From Strigamia acuminata (lineage: Eukaryota; Arthropoda; Chilopoda; Geophilomorpha; Linotaeniidae): DNA of 64,000 nt. Below, piece after piece: positions 50,841 through 62,758 of the stretch. Numbering within the stretch: position 1 is the first letter of the stretch; the number at the start of each line of letters is the position of its first letter. The notes beneath the pieces are model-generated. The model was not told the DNA's origin. It saw only the letters and a list, made by a program, of their open reading frames with translations, and searched no databases. The stretch covers positions 3,906,001-3,970,000 of the forward strand of contig OX442315.1 in assembly GCA_949358305.1 (NCBI GenBank), written 5' to 3'. The translations under genes were made by a program, and so were the position numbers.

Positions 50841-53720
50841 TTATTTTTGTTCCGCCCGCGAGTTCCAGTTTTTTGTCATACTGTCGAATTTGGCGGTGAG
50901 TTCCTTCAAGACTTTTTCTTGCTCCTTAGCGAGCAATTTCACTAGCTCTTCTCTCTCTGCGGCCTTGTCGTCGGCTTTTTTCTTTGCCAGTTTCGGGCAG
51001 GTCTGACGCCAGTGGCCGTCCTCGTTGCAGAAATTACAAGGGCTTTTCTTCTTTCCCTCCCGCACAAAAGGCTTTTTGGGGTAGTCTTTCTTCTCAGAAG
51101 TCGCCTCTGTTTTCGGGTTGTGATGTTCCGATTTTCTGGACTTCATCTGAGGTCGGTAGCTGGGTGCTAGTTCCTTCCCCATGTTTGCATGTACAACCTC
51201 GTTGATACCTTCGTCGACTTCATCGCTTTCCGAGAATTGCTCAGAATCTTCGCTTACTTCGTCTTCCGACTTTTCTTCGGCGGCGTTAGTTTGCGTGCGA
51301 TAGGCCTTATTTGGAGGTGGTAATGGGTTGGAAGCTTGTTGGTTTTTCTTTGAGGGGAGTGGCTCTATACTTCCGTTCAGATAATTTCGCGATTGGAGCA
51401 GCTTAGTGGAGTCTATGCTGCGTTCCTGTATTCGTTGCTGTCGAGCCACTCCTAGAGCTCGTTCTTCTTTTGTCAGATTTTCGTTATACCGAGCATTTAC
51501 TTCGGTGTGTTTTTTCTCGACGAAAGCGAGGATGGCTTTGAAATTATCTCCTTTAGGAGCGTTCATTTCTCGTAGGACTTTGGTTGCGGTTTCGTTTAGT
51601 CCTTGTTCGAAGAGAGCTTTCTGAGCGTGTTGGTCAAATGGTTTGTCCATTTCACGAAACAGGCTGTCGGCTCGTTGTACGTACTCCCTCAGAGTTTCCC
51701 CGGGAGCTTGCTTCATAGAGCTTACTCTTTTCTGGATTTCTTGGCTCGTCTCGCCATATTGATTGTGGAACTTTATGACGAAGTCTTCCCAGTTTCGGGG
51801 TTGGACATCAGCGTACCAGATTCGGGCCCGATTTATCAGCATTTCTGGTATTCCGCGCGCAACCATTTCGTCGGGTTCCGCTCCTAAACGGTTAATCGTC
51901 AGGGCGACTTCGTCCAAAAACAAGTTGCCAGCGTTCCAGGATCCGTCGAACTTAATTAGTCTCAGGGTCGTCCACTTGATGTTGTTATCCTTGCGAGAAT
52001 ACAGCCATCGGTCCGCGGAGTAGCGTTTCAACAATCCTTCGCTTCGATCGTCTTCCTCGGTCTCTTGGCCACGGCTCTGTTGAAGTTTTTGGTCCATGGC
52101 TTGAAGGAGTTCGTCTTTCATCGTCCGTAGTTGGTTGCTTAGCGAGTCAGTCTCACTAGGCAGCGGTGATGATCGTGGGTTGTCGGAAGGGAGGCTTGGG
52201 TAATGCGTACCGTTGCCTGTCAGTCCGAATTGATTGTGTTGAAACGACGTTTGTCCTGATGATCCCACGGCGTTCGGGTTATTCGTGAGGTCTTGCGCTA
52301 CCGTTGAGTTATCGGGGTTCGATTTTTCCGGAGCGGCGGTTCGGCTCAACTTTGTTCCGGGCGGTACCAGGTCGTCCAGTCGGGTCCCCGTGAGGCCTTC
52401 ATCCGTTTTTCTGATAAAAACATAGGAGTCTCTTCCAGCATATGCTTCGGCGGCGTGCTTCTTTTCGAGGTGATTTTTAACTGCGTTAATCTCCTCGAGC
52501 GTCGGCATGGCCAGTTTATTTTGACCTGCTTCGTTGCGTATCTGGTTCTTCTGATTTATACATCTGATTAGTTCGGCGTTAGGGTCGCCTTGGTTGGTAT
52601 TACTGGTTTGGCCAGTTTTCATTGCAAATGAGTTTTTTATTGCCCATGATTGCGCGCCCTGATTATTCCTCCTATCTTGTATAAACGCCTCGTACAGTTC
52701 TCCTTTGACTTCGTCCGATTCGTTCAAGATGCTATCTAGTCCGTTGACTCGGATACTGCCGTGAGATGCTTGAGAGTCGATACTTTCACTGTCTGACGTT
52801 GCTTCGCCGCCGGTCTCGGACTGCTGTCGATCTGCTCCGACCCGACGTCGTTTCTCCCCGCGTCTGGCCGTGTTATCTGCCGATCGTTTTTCAGTCCTCT
52901 GATTTACTAGGTCGATTACCCGGCTTAGTTCTGCGTAAGGATCCTTGTCCTGATCGATCTCGATGCCGTGTGCGCAGGCCACTCGTGTCACTTCTATTGC
53001 TTTGGCTACCAGCTCCTTAGCTGTGTGAGACCGTTCTGGGGAGCTCTGTACGGAGTTTGGCTCCGAATGCTGGCTTAACCCGTTGCTTGGTGGCCGGATC
53101 TGATAGTCCTTGGCCATTTCTCGTTCGATTATTCTTTGCTTCGCGAGCAATTCTCGAGCCAGCTCGCGCTCCATTGCCGTTTGCTTTTCTTGGCTTTCAC
53201 GGGCGGCCGCCATCTGCTTAGCTTGACGTTCTTGTGCCAAGCTTTGTTCCATGGCAGCTAATTTCTCGCGATGCTCTCTGGCTAAATCTTCCATCAATTC
53301 GTTTTTCTTCTTTTCCAACGCGGCTGTTCTCGCTTGGTCGGCTCGGGTAGCCTCGTTGATAATTGCGGCGCCTGTGCTTGCCGCTTTATTTAGAAGAGTC
53401 ATTAGATCCATTTCACTGGGATCCTTTTCGACTGGTCTGGGGCTTTTCAATCCGAATCGAGGGTTTTCGAACGATTTATTTAACCTGTTTTCTTCGTGAG
53501 GGCTTCCTGATCCTTCGAATTCGCCTCCCGTGAACGGAAGTTGTCTTGCAAGGGGAAGGCCTTCACCTGATGATTCCGTTGAAACTTCAGTCGAGTTAGT
53601 CTCGACTTCTGGTTCCACGTGGTTCGCTTCTTCCGCTTTTTGGCGTTCGATTTCTTCGGTTTCCTTTCTCTCCTTTTCGTCGTTACGCCTTTTTCTGTCT
53701 TCTGCGGTAGTTTTCGTCAT
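50841..53720 (-). CDS. gag: Element B Gag (959 aa)
   Basis: Charged N-terminus with a long Glu/Lys/Arg/Ala/Gln helical (probably coiled-coil) stretch at about residues 120-210. Then a Retrotrans_gag-type region (FDGSW, ARIWYADV, WEDFVIKFHNQYGE) and a CCHC knuckle CNFCNEDGHWRQTC near residue 893. The N-terminal half differs strongly from element A while the capsid-like region is clearly related. Confidence 0.9.
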   Translation of the reverse strand: MTKTTAEDRKRRNDEKERKETEEIERQKAEEANHVEPEVETNSTEVSTESSGEGLPLARQLPFTGGEFEGSGSPHEENRLNKSFENPRFGLKSPRPVEKDPSEMDLMTLLNKAASTGAAIINEATRADQARTAALEKKKNELMEDLAREHREKLAAMEQSLAQERQAKQMAAARESQEKQTAMERELARELLAKQRIIEREMAKDYQIRPPSNGLSQHSEPNSVQSSPERSHTAKELVAKAIEVTRVACAHGIEIDQDKDPYAELSRVIDLVNQRTEKRSADNTARRGEKRRRVGADRQQSETGGEATSDSESIDSQASHGSIRVNGLDSILNESDEVKGELYEAFIQDRRNNQGAQSWAIKNSFAMKTGQTSNTNQGDPNAELIRCINQKNQIRNEAGQNKLAMPTLEEINAVKNHLEKKHAAEAYAGRDSYVFIRKTDEGLTGTRLDDLVPPGTKLSRTAAPEKSNPDNSTVAQDLTNNPNAVGSSGQTSFQHNQFGLTGNGTHYPSLPSDNPRSSPLPSETDSLSNQLRTMKDELLQAMDQKLQQSRGQETEEDDRSEGLLKRYSADRWLYSRKDNNIKWTTLRLIKFDGSWNAGNLFLDEVALTINRLGAEPDEMVARGIPEMLINRARIWYADVQPRNWEDFVIKFHNQYGETSQEIQKRVSSMKQAPGETLREYVQRADSLFREMDKPFDQHAQKALFEQGLNETATKVLREMNAPKGDNFKAILAFVEKKHTEVNARYNENLTKEERALGVARQQRIQERSIDSTKLLQSRNYLNGSIEPLPSKKNQQASNPLPPPNKAYRTQTNAAEEKSEDEVSEDSEQFSESDEVDEGINEVVHANMGKELAPSYRPQMKSRKSEHHNPKTEATSEKKDYPKKPFVREGKKKSPCNFCNEDGHWRQTCPKLAKKKADDKAAEREELVKLLAKEQEKVLKELTAKFDSMTKNWNSRAEQK

Positions 53721-53794
53721 TTTCTTGCGATATAATGATCGGTCGAAAGATCCCGGTTATTATTTAAAGTTTTGTCGTAAGGTTAGCAAATTCT

Positions 53795-53812
53795 ATCCCG
53801 GACAGACCCCCA
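53795..53812 (-). other. Element B primer binding site, tRNA-Pro-like
   Basis: On the minus strand TGGGGGTCTGTCCGGGAT, 2 bases inside the 5' LTR (CACGACA-CG-TGGGGG), the same spacing as element A. Confidence 0.7.
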
Positions 53813-53814
53813 CG

Positions 53815-54444
53815 TGTCGTGATTCGACTTTGTGGTTAAAGATAATAAATAATAGTACTCGGGAAATACAATATAAGATATAATACTGCTTTATTAAATA
53901 CGCTTACTAATACAGTAAAGGTTAAGGTGATTCCAATGATGGTCCTCGGATTCTTCTGCGAATACGAGTCGCCGCTAAACAATGGTAGTTCCTATTGTTT
54001 AGTCCTACGCGTGGTCTGTGTTGTTGTCTAGGGTTATTTCCACGTGTTATAACGAACACGCGAGAATTCGCTTTCTCGTGCGAATTAAACGAATATCGCT
54101 TGGATATTTATTCTAGCGTAGTTTGGCTACGCTAAATAAATGTGGCTGTTGTACAGTTGAATGGTCAGCGGGCACCGGTCCTCGATCAATCCGTGAAACG
54201 GCCTGAAAGGTGAGGTAGATGGTGCTCTTGCTGAAATGTGGTAACTGTAGTGTATATCCGGTCAAGCGTTGGCGTTATATATTAGCCGGAAATGACGTCA
54301 TATGCAAATCCTTCTGATTATGCAGGTTCGCAGAAACACGAGACTAGTCAGTCTAGTCGGTATTTCTAGCGCGCTCTAGTGGCGAGGATTAATAACATGA
54401 TAATCGCCGCTAATTACTTCTTCAGGTGATGCCGAATCACCACA
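53815..54444 (-). repeat. Element B 5' LTR (630 bp)
   Basis: Matches 42638-43267 with an 11177-base offset, including the octamer-CRE-ETS-TATA block (54276-54309). Transcription from it would run leftward through gag, away from the Aurora kinase domain exons. Confidence 0.95.
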
Positions 54445-54448
54445 AGCT

Positions 54449-55585
54449 GGAAATACGAACCGAACTGCCGTTAGGTTAGAGTTAATTAATAATTACATGC
54501 AAATATGAAAACTTTAATTATTCGAATAATTTCTTGCAGAAAACGATGGACGTTGGATGATTTCGAGATTGGTCGACCTTTGGGAAAAGGAAAATCTGGA
54601 AATGTTTATCTCGCCCGAGAGAAACAAACGAAATATATAGTGGCGTTGAAAGTTGTATATAAATCTCAACTGCAGGAAGCGAAAGCGGAGTATCAATTAC
54701 GTCGGGAGATCGAAATCCAGTCACATTTAAGGTCTGTAGACAGCATTATAGTATATAAAATAATCTCAACATTATATATTTTACAGACACCCTCATATCC
54801 TTCGTATGTATGGCTATTTTTACGACGAGACCCGAGTTTATCTCATTTTGGAATACGCTGTTCATGGAGCAATGTATAAAGAATTGCAGCGGGTGACTCG
54901 GTTTGATGACAGACAAAGCTCCAGAGTAAGATAACATAAATTTTATCCTTATTAGTCATTATTAAACTCTTATTTGTAGTACATAGCTCAGTTGGCGGAT
55001 GCATTGAAGTACTGTCATTCGAAGAAAGTGATCCATCGTGACATTAAGCCTGAAAATATATTGCTTTGTGCGAACGGACGATTGACAATCGCGGATTTTG
55101 GCTGCTCCGTACACGCGCCTTCGTCCAGGTGAGATTCAAGTGTTGTTTGGATTTAAATTCGAACTTTGGTTAATTTAATACTGTTTAAACTGCAGGCGAA
55201 CGACGATGTGCGGGACTCTTGATTACGTTCCTCCGGAGATGATTGAAGAAAAACCTCATGACGAACGAGTTGATCTGTGGAGCTTGGGCGTTTTATGCTA
55301 CGAATTTTTAGTTGGAAAACCGCCATTTGAATCGGAAACCCATACAGATACTTTTTCGCGAATTAGGCGAGTGGACGTTCGTTATCCGTCTTACGTCACC
55401 GAAGGCGCACGCGATTTCATTTCCAAAGTTCGTTAAAGTAAAAACTAAAATTTCTAATTTATTAATTTTTTCCTGCAATTTTCGTTTAGATGCTTCGTCG
55501 AGAACCTGCGCTTCGTATGTCTTTGGATGGTGTTCTGGCCCATCCGTGGATTGTTGCTAGTGGTGTCAAGCCAGTTTCACAATAA
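54449..55585 (+). CDS. Aurora kinase, rest of exon 1 and exons 2-6
   Basis: Mitotic Ser/Thr kinase. Exons: 54449-54474 (3' part of exon 1), 54540-54731, 54787-54925, 54980-55128, 55196-55427, 55490-55585, all GT-AG. Aurora signatures: [19 protein letters not shown] (glycine loop; Ser replaces the usual Phe), VALKV lysine, [23 protein letters not shown] catalytic loop, DFG followed by C rather than the usual W, activation segment [16 protein letters not shown], and [21 protein letters not shown]. Ends [14 protein letters not shown]. The N-terminus is very short, so A or B type cannot be assigned. The kinase domain exons look intact; the only visible lesion is element B in exon 1. An in-frame ATG at 54505 in intron 1 could start an intron-retaining transcript. 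AATAAA at about 55628 and 55661. Confidence 0.93.
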
Positions 55586-55762
55586 TTTATCCATTTTTTA
55601 CTTGAAAATCTAATTATAATCATGTGAAATAAATTTTCTGTACTTCTTCATTTATCTGTATAAATAAAGTTATTTTTCCTTAGAAAATGCTTGGAAATTG
55701 CTTTTATTATGTCCTTTTATATTCTAGGTGTGCAATACATGCGATACATTTATAATAAATCT

Positions 55763-58049
55763 TCAGCAGAATGTTTTCAATAAATTTAAGCATGAAAGAA
55801 CAGAAATGCCAAGAAAAAATCCCAAAATTGATCCAATGTCATTGATGCATTTTGCAAATGACACAACAAATTTCTGTTTAAATATTTCATTAATGTTGCT
55901 TTTAAAGAAAAATTTAGACAATATCACATTATACAGATTGTATGTCTGTGCATATTCAGTAAGTGTTGAGTAAACAATCTGATTGCATGCGGGATGACAG
56001 TTGCACTGATGAATTGCATCAACATTGGCGTAGACGTTCAAGTAGGATTTTCTTGTTAATTTAGCTTCAACCGATGTGTTGCATTGAGGTAAAGACGAGA
56101 AATTCATGAATGGTAAGCTGTATTTTTTGTTTTACAAATTAAGCAATTAATATTAATCAACTTAGGAATTGATAATTGATTAACCTGCATTCCATGTGTT
56201 CTTGCAAGAGCTTTTTTTTGAGACAGTCATGCACGGATTTATTGGCGAGTTCAGTTTTTTAATCTGTAAATTCAATTTTTTATTAATTCATATTTCACAC
56301 AAAATGTGGAGGTATTCAATCTTACTGTTTGTTTATAAAATTCTACAAACATCCATGTGTTGTTGTTGTGAGGATGCATTGCAAAAGGTTTGATGTCCAT
56401 TCTTTGGTTTGTTTTCATTAAAAACATCTAGCAGTGAACATTAAATACTTAGAGTGTTGAATTTAGTTAATGTTTAGTGACATAACTGAGGTAGTTTCAA
56501 CAAAACTAGAATATTCTGGACAAATTTCAATGAATTCAGTAAAATTTTGGACATATTTAAAAAAATCCGGTAAAATTTTGGACAAATTTCAAGAATTTAC
56601 CACTGTGTTTAGTAACAATATGCCTGTGCTAAATCCATTATAATTATTAACTATATTAAACGCTGCATACTTTAGAATGAGGATGATTACATCTTAACAC
56701 AGCAGCACCAGCATCGTAAGGTAGGTAGACTGCACTGTCCCTTGGAGTATATTTATAAGCAGCTGAAAAATTTCAATCTAACTTTATTTCAATACAGCAA
56801 AGTAATAACCATAAAACAAGAACCTGATTTGAACAGCATGCAATTTCCAAATACTGTGGATATATACGTCCTATTGCTGTACACTTGGTGAATACTTGAA
56901 TACTCGCGTTGAAATGATTTTGCCGCACTCTTAAGATGAAGGGAAGAAAAATCAATAAGAATTCACAGTAATAATACGTTACTAATGAGCACAAACTGAC
57001 TACAAACAGAATCTGAACCAAAAGAAATTGAAATGTGTACTGTTGGCATATAGTTGACAGCACATTGCACAAATTACCACACTTACGGTACTGCTCTAAG
57101 CTTATTCTGATTTTCTGTATTTGTTACCGTATTAAACTAATTCAAATTCCTTACTTCACCGATTTCGAAGTTGTCCATGTCCCCTGATTCTTCCCACAGA
57201 AGATCAGCGTTGCCTGCATATTCTGAAGGTTCATCGAGTAAATCCAAAATGTCGATATCGTCAGCACATGTATCATTTAGTTGTTTCTCTAACTTCTGTA
57301 TTTTTTTCCCCTTAGAAATTGCTTCAGAATCACTGCACACCACAATTGGTGGCACATCGACATATTCTTCCTGCACAAGTTCGATAGTTTCATAAGTAGA
57401 ATAAGCAGCAAATGCGATGATTTGTAGACAAATCAAGTAAGAAGAAAGAATGCACGTAATTAAAATAAATATTTTCTTGAACTTGACGCTAAAATCCATT
57501 TGGATCTTCATTTGCGCTTGTTGAATCATTACTTTCTGAACCGTGTTAATCAATCTAACTTCGAGTGAGCTTTTTTTCTTGAAATGGAACCGCAAGCGTT
57601 TGTTCTGTTTGCGAATGCTTTGAATAATTATGTCGACAATTGACAGACAAGATAGTCCCGCATAAAACGACAGACAACCGCCAATGTCACACATGAGAGA
57701 AATGAAGTCGTAGAAAAAGTATTCGGTCAAACTGAGAATCCAATTGCTGAACGAGTAGACCTCTAAATACTTATGCTCTTCAGATATGCCGGTCAAAAAG
57801 TAATGCTCTGTAACCACGGTTTTTTCGCATTCCGCTGGGCAATGGCAATCACCGTGCGGATTAATCCTCTTAGTTAAATTGGCCATTTTGGCTAAGTAAT
57901 CGCAGGTTTCTTGGTTAGCGATACAGTAATTGTTTTGAGTTTTAGGCAGGAAAGGAAATCTGAAAAACATTATTTTGTATTGCCTGTATTCGAATTAGAT
58001 TTGTGTGCAACTTACTGGCAAGTGAGGTTTAAAAGAAGCCGATCTAGGT
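55763..58049 (-). pseudogene. DEG/ENaC channel copy 3, broken (exons 6-11)
   Basis: Minus-strand exons: part of 6 (58049-58019), 7 (57959-57155), 8 (56929-56824), 9 (56762-56671), 10 (56263-56185), 11 (56117-55763). Exons 7, 8, 9 and 11 are open and conserved (exon 9 carries one extra codon). Exon 10 is 79 instead of 110 bases: a 31-bp deletion between GACT repeats shifts the frame and removes two conserved cysteines. Exon 6 is cut by element C; exons 1-5 must lie beyond the right edge, past element C. Convergent with Aurora, about 180 bases from its stop codon. Confidence 0.88.
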
Positions 58050-58869
58050 TGTCGCGTCCTACTTGGTATAGGTTTAAATAGCGCTAACGTGTAATACTTT
58101 ACCTGTGATCAATTATGCAAATACCCAAATGAATACCAAATGTATGTAAATAAACAGGTAATTTATTCACCAGGCTTTATGCCTTTAAAATACACTCAGT
58201 ATACAACTAAAGTCGACTTGGTCAGAGTCGAACAAAGGATTTCTCAAGATGGCGTCGTCGGTTCCGCGTGGTCGGCGGAACAAAGGCGGCGTCTCGAGTT
58301 GTCGTAAATTCGTCACGGATTCGTCGTCACGGACGCGGTGGAATGCTCTTTCGAGTCTTCTATCCGTGCCTGTTGTCTAGGGTTTGGTTTAGCGTCGCAG
58401 AGGCCTCGTCTAGGAACTTCGGGGTTCCCTACAAAGCACTCGGACACTTACTTCGGCGAATAATCGTCTGGGCGATTATTCTGGGTGATTTCACAAGGGC
58501 TATTCTCGTGCTTTCGCAGGAATAGCTCGCAAGTGACTTCGTGAGAGTTACAGTTTGCACTTTACTCAGCGATCCTCGATCAATCCTAACTTGTAGTTGA
58601 AGTTGGCCTGACGGTGAGGTAGTTGCTGTGTTCTTGGTGTCGTTTGTGTAAGTTCTGACTTTAGGCGGGAAACACAGCCTTTTATGCAGTGGGGTGAAGG
58701 GCCGGCGATCAACCAATGGGGGCTGACCACCAGCCGCTTCCTCCCCCTGGGGGCACACACCTGCCATGGGGAGGTGGAGCCAACTCGGGGGGGAACGACT
58801 CTTCAATCATAGTGACTCAGAGGACAAGTATCCGCCCTGGGGGGACACTTATCCAACTGGGTCACCACA
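58050..58869 (-). repeat. Element C 3' LTR (820 bp)
   Basis: On the minus strand it starts TGTGGTGACCC (compare A TGTTGTGACCC and B TGTGGTGATTC) and ends CGCGACA like element A. Carries the YY1-like 12-mer at 58245-58256. The inner boundary is set by the purine-rich GGAGGAGGGACG before it; only one LTR is visible. Confidence 0.8.
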
Positions 58870-58916
58870 CGTCCCTCCTCCAGCTTCGATCTCGGATCGG
58901 AGCGATCTCAATTTTC

Positions 58917-61900
58917 TTATCGCTCTCCTCTGCGAAGAGCCGGCAGCACTCCTCTGCATGGGCGGAGGATCACGGGTGGCACTGCCGGTGGCGGCGGTGG
59001 TAAATCCGGGGGTAGAGAGGTTGTCAGATCCGCAGGATTTTGTCGCTCGTTGATGAAGTACTGCGGGTGACCGCCGACTGGCTCGCCAATCAACCCCGTA
59101 CGCTCATGGATCCAAATCCGGGTAGATGCAGGGAATCGGTCTGGGACGAGCCGAATCCTTCGCGACTCGGCGCTCGATCCGGGTTTCCTGTGGGCCCGTA
59201 GGATACGGCGATGGAAGACGGCATCCATGGTGGATCGGGCCTCTCTATTTAGCCATTTGAGGATCGATTCGCCGTGATCATCGGAGTCAATGATGCGTTG
59301 TCGCGTGAACTCCGACATTTGAAGGAAGGGGTATTCCACTCCCAGCCTCAAATAAAGCTGCGCTGCTGGGGGCGGCGGAGGCGATGGTGAAAGTGGAATC
59401 TCCATTGGGCTCTCCAACGGTGGCGTAGCCGGCTCTGTTGAAAGAGCGGCCAGCCCTGCCGCTGGTGGTGAAGGAGAGGGCAGCGGAGGAGTTCGGGGTC
59501 CTCGCTTGGAACGCTTCGGAATCAATTTGGGTCGATTCGCGTGCCGCTTCTCCTTCGGGAATACCGGCTTTGGGGTCGGTATGTACGGTTGGACCGCCGC
59601 CTCTGGGGAGGCGGTCTCGATGGCCGGTGGGAGGCTCTCTGCCGTTCCTGGTATCTCCGGAACCTCCCGAATCGTTCGCAACAAGGAAGGGTGGACTCCG
59701 GGGTTCCGGTAGCGGAATGCCAATGAACGCATCTTTGAAAACTGTAGGCCTGGGTTTTCCGTATTTCTGGCCAGGTCGAAGCGCAGCGAGGCGGGCTCAG
59801 GAGTCCATCCGGCCCATACCTGGTACAACGCCCGAGGAAGGTGAACTCCCTCACGGTCGACGATTGTCCAGGCCGCCATAGCTTGCCGACTGTCCAAGAA
59901 GACGCCCAGGGACAACAGCTGGGCCATTACGTTCGTCACAGCCAAATTCAAACTGCTCCGATGGCAGGGGTGAGCGCGGTCCGGATTGTCACTGAATTGT
60001 TGTGACAGCGTCCGCATCTGTTCGATCGCCCAATTGATGTGGTGAGTTTGGGCGGCGTCGGCCTGTCGTATGGCCAACTCGGCAATCGCGGGGTTCTCAT
60101 ATTCGGCCAGATATTCCTGTAGCTCGCTGAGTGGGGGATAGGCCGCTTCACGCCGGCATCGAGCGTCCATCTCTCGCTGTGCGTACCATTCGGCGTTGCG
60201 ATAAGGTCGACACACTCGTGGCGTTGGGGGTGACGGTGGACGGCCCAACCCGGGTAGATCATCGTATCTGACCCGTTTCGGGGTTGGATCTCCCACCGGA
60301 ATCATCCGGGGAGGAGTCCACACAGTTACGGCTGGATTCGTGCCCTCAAGAAGTGGCGGCCATCGCGCCTGTACCTGTGGGGGTACGAGCGCTGTCGGCA
60401 CGGTCGGGGTTGATCCCGACGGCCGGTTGGCCGTGTATCCTCGAAAGGCGTTCTTTAGAGCTTCGGCCAAATCCTGCTTCGTAACCGGTCCATCCTTGTC
60501 CGACTCATCTGGGGACATTTGTTCCTCCGTCAACTCGCCCAAATCGATCTCCGCTTGGAGCCTGGATGGCCCAGCCGTGGGTCCGAGACTTCGGGGTTCG
60601 GACCTTTTCACGGCGGCCATCTCTCGCTCTTTCTCCAATCCTTTAGCGATCAGAGACTGTGCACGTATCTTCTGTCGTATTTTACGCTTCCGATTCCTCC
60701 TGGTGCTGGCTGCGACGGATCTTCGTTGGACCGTCCTCTGGGGGACGTCCGTCGGAGAATCCGGTCTCTGGTGTGATGAGACGGTTCGTCGCGACGAGGA
60801 TTGATCTGACGACTGTGTGGTAATCGCCATAAACAACGAGGATCTTTTCTTTCCTCGATCTTGGTGTGTCTCGGTCCTCGCAGCCCAGTGGGCGGAAGTT
60901 TCGACTGTTCGCTCAGCCCGCGCGTCGTCTGGCGAGGCAGGCTCGAGCGTTACTACTCGGCGACACTCCGAGCGCACGACAACTCGAGTTCGGGAACTGG
61001 AGCTGCTCGAGCGGCTGCGGTAGTCGCGACTCGTTGACGGGCCGGCCTCTATTGGGGAGACGGCCCGTCTTCTTCGTGCGGGTCCGCGTGGGGCGGACTC
61101 CGCCGGACGCTTCGATCTTCTGTGATGGCGGCGACTTCCCAGGATACCCGCGTGGTATAACTGCCACATCTCAGACTGCGTGGCCGTAAAATTCGCCGGC
61201 GGTATCCATCTGGGTGTCAAATGGTCTTCTTCGATGTCGCGAAGCCATCTACGGATTTCTTCGGGGGAGAAACCGTTTCTCTCGAGAACTCGGGTTACTC
61301 CGTGAGTCTCGGTGCGCTTTAAGCGTTTGATCTCGTCGTCCACTATTCTCTGGCGGGCTGCCAAGGTCGGGGCCTCGCGCCACCTGTGGGAGGTGTGCAG
61401 CTCGGCCACCGTGCCTGGGTAAGCCTCTTCCAGGTACCCGGAGTAAACGGGGCTCGGCGGATCCGCATCGGGTGGGATCCGCGGCCCCACTCGCTCCCTC
61501 ATCTCCTTCGTCATGCACTCGACCAGCGTTTTCGATCGCTCGAATTTTTCCTCGAGGGTCCTGGAATACATCAATCGGATTTTCCAGGCGCTGGTCTCTG
61601 CAGGATAGGCCTGCCGCAGGTAAATCGGCAGGGCTCCGCGAAAGATGTTGTTGGCGGTTGACACCGTCGAAGGCAGGGCGTCCCACGATTCTAGCGGGTC
61701 GACCTGAATAATTTTAGATCACAAGATTAATATAATAAATCCCAGTTAACGATGGGGATCAGAAATATGCTCAAGATCGACGGTGGCAGCAACTCCTTTC
61801 TTTTGTTGCGGCCGTCGGTCTTATTTTCTTGTTTCGCAGTTCTGCGATGATCTCCGCCGTCGTAGCGCTGATCCAACACTACCTTTGAACTCAGGTGATC

Positions 61901-62379
61901 CGCTTTTAGGAAGGGGTCGCAGGCAAAACCGATCGTTAAATTCTTAATTTTACGTTAAACTTTTTTATTTTAACTCTAATCGTATTTTAATTTATTACGA
62001 TGTTTAAATTTAAAAAAAAGAAAACCTTTAGTTTTGGTTTTGGTTTGCCACGACGCCATTCCGCGAACACTTCCTTTGTTCTAGTTTTTTGGCGGCCTTG
62101 ACTCCGAGGTGAATCTGGGTCCACTCTCGGGTTTTTAGCCAGCCTTAAATCAATAATAAAACAGAAAGAAATATATCAGTCACAAGTCACGCTCCAATCT
62201 GGGTTGGATGCAACAGATTCAAAGAATTATGTGATTTCTCTGGGGAAATCACACTAATTTACCTGCAACGGCGGTTGTTCGTCCCAATTCTCATCGTCTT
62301 CAGCGTTTACGATTAGGCCGTCGCTCTCGTCTCTCGACGATGCGCTCGGCTCTAATCGTGGGTTGCGTCGATCGGCCAT
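58917..62379 (-). CDS. Element C ORF3, two exons, novel protein (967 aa)
   Basis: Exon 1 62379-62263 (39 codons, acidic, contains DDENWDEQ). Donor CAG|GTAAAT. Intron 62262-61704, acceptor ATTATTCAG. Exon 2 61703-58917, same phase. Shares with A and B: FRGALP and W.IRLMYSR; RW...PTLAAR helical region; MWQLYHAGILG with a basic patch; MAAW.IVDREGVHLPRALY; a Pro-rich linker; HRRILRAHR and WIHERT near the C-terminus. Fully open although pol in the same element has a stop codon. Function unknown. Confidence 0.83.
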
Positions 62380-62758
62380 TTCAATTTAGGAAAATGAAGT
62401 TTTGTTTGAGAGGTCTTTGTTTTCTCTTTGGGGAGAAGCAAAAAACACGTCTCGTCGTGTTAAAAACAGTCGGAAACTGGGCCTATCAACGCTGAGAATT
62501 GTGGGTCTCGAACGCGTCTCGTATTTTGCGAGATCCGCCGTGCTGGCAATGACGCTACGGGGTCGACCGCGTGGTTTCATTGTCACGTGGTCGCCCGATA
62601 CGTCATAACTTCTCGTCTGTTAGTGGTGACTGCGACAATTCGTTGCGAAGTTTGGACTTAGCCAAATTTTCGCGTTTCAACATGTGCAGCAGCTCTCGTA
62701 AGTAAATCTTTTTATTTTACAAGGCCTCCGCTCCATGTTATCACATTTTCTTTTATTT

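Larger units (their letters stand above)
42638..54444 (-). mobile_element. Element B: complete Ty3/gypsy LTR retrotransposon inside Aurora exon 1
   Basis: 11.8 kb, antisense to Aurora. LTRs of 630 bp (42638-43267 and 53815-54444) with no difference that I noticed; TSD AGCT (42634-42637 and 54445-54448). Order on the minus strand: LTR, tRNA-Pro-like PBS, gag, pol, spliced ORF3, purine tract, LTR. All ORFs are open. Related to element A in every coding region, with an unrelated LTR. Confidence 0.96.

Noticed and set aside
55428-55441. Premature stop in the Aurora C-terminal lobe (FISKVR then stop)
   Set aside because: A GT donor at 55428 removes it, and the joined exon 6 continues in frame with the expected Aurora C-lobe to HPWI and a normal stop.
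59438-61189. Plus-strand ORFs opposite element C ORF3, and similar ones opposite A and B ORF3
   Set aside because: Shadows of the GC-rich, Arg/Pro-rich ORF3 on the other strand; not conserved between the elements as proteins.
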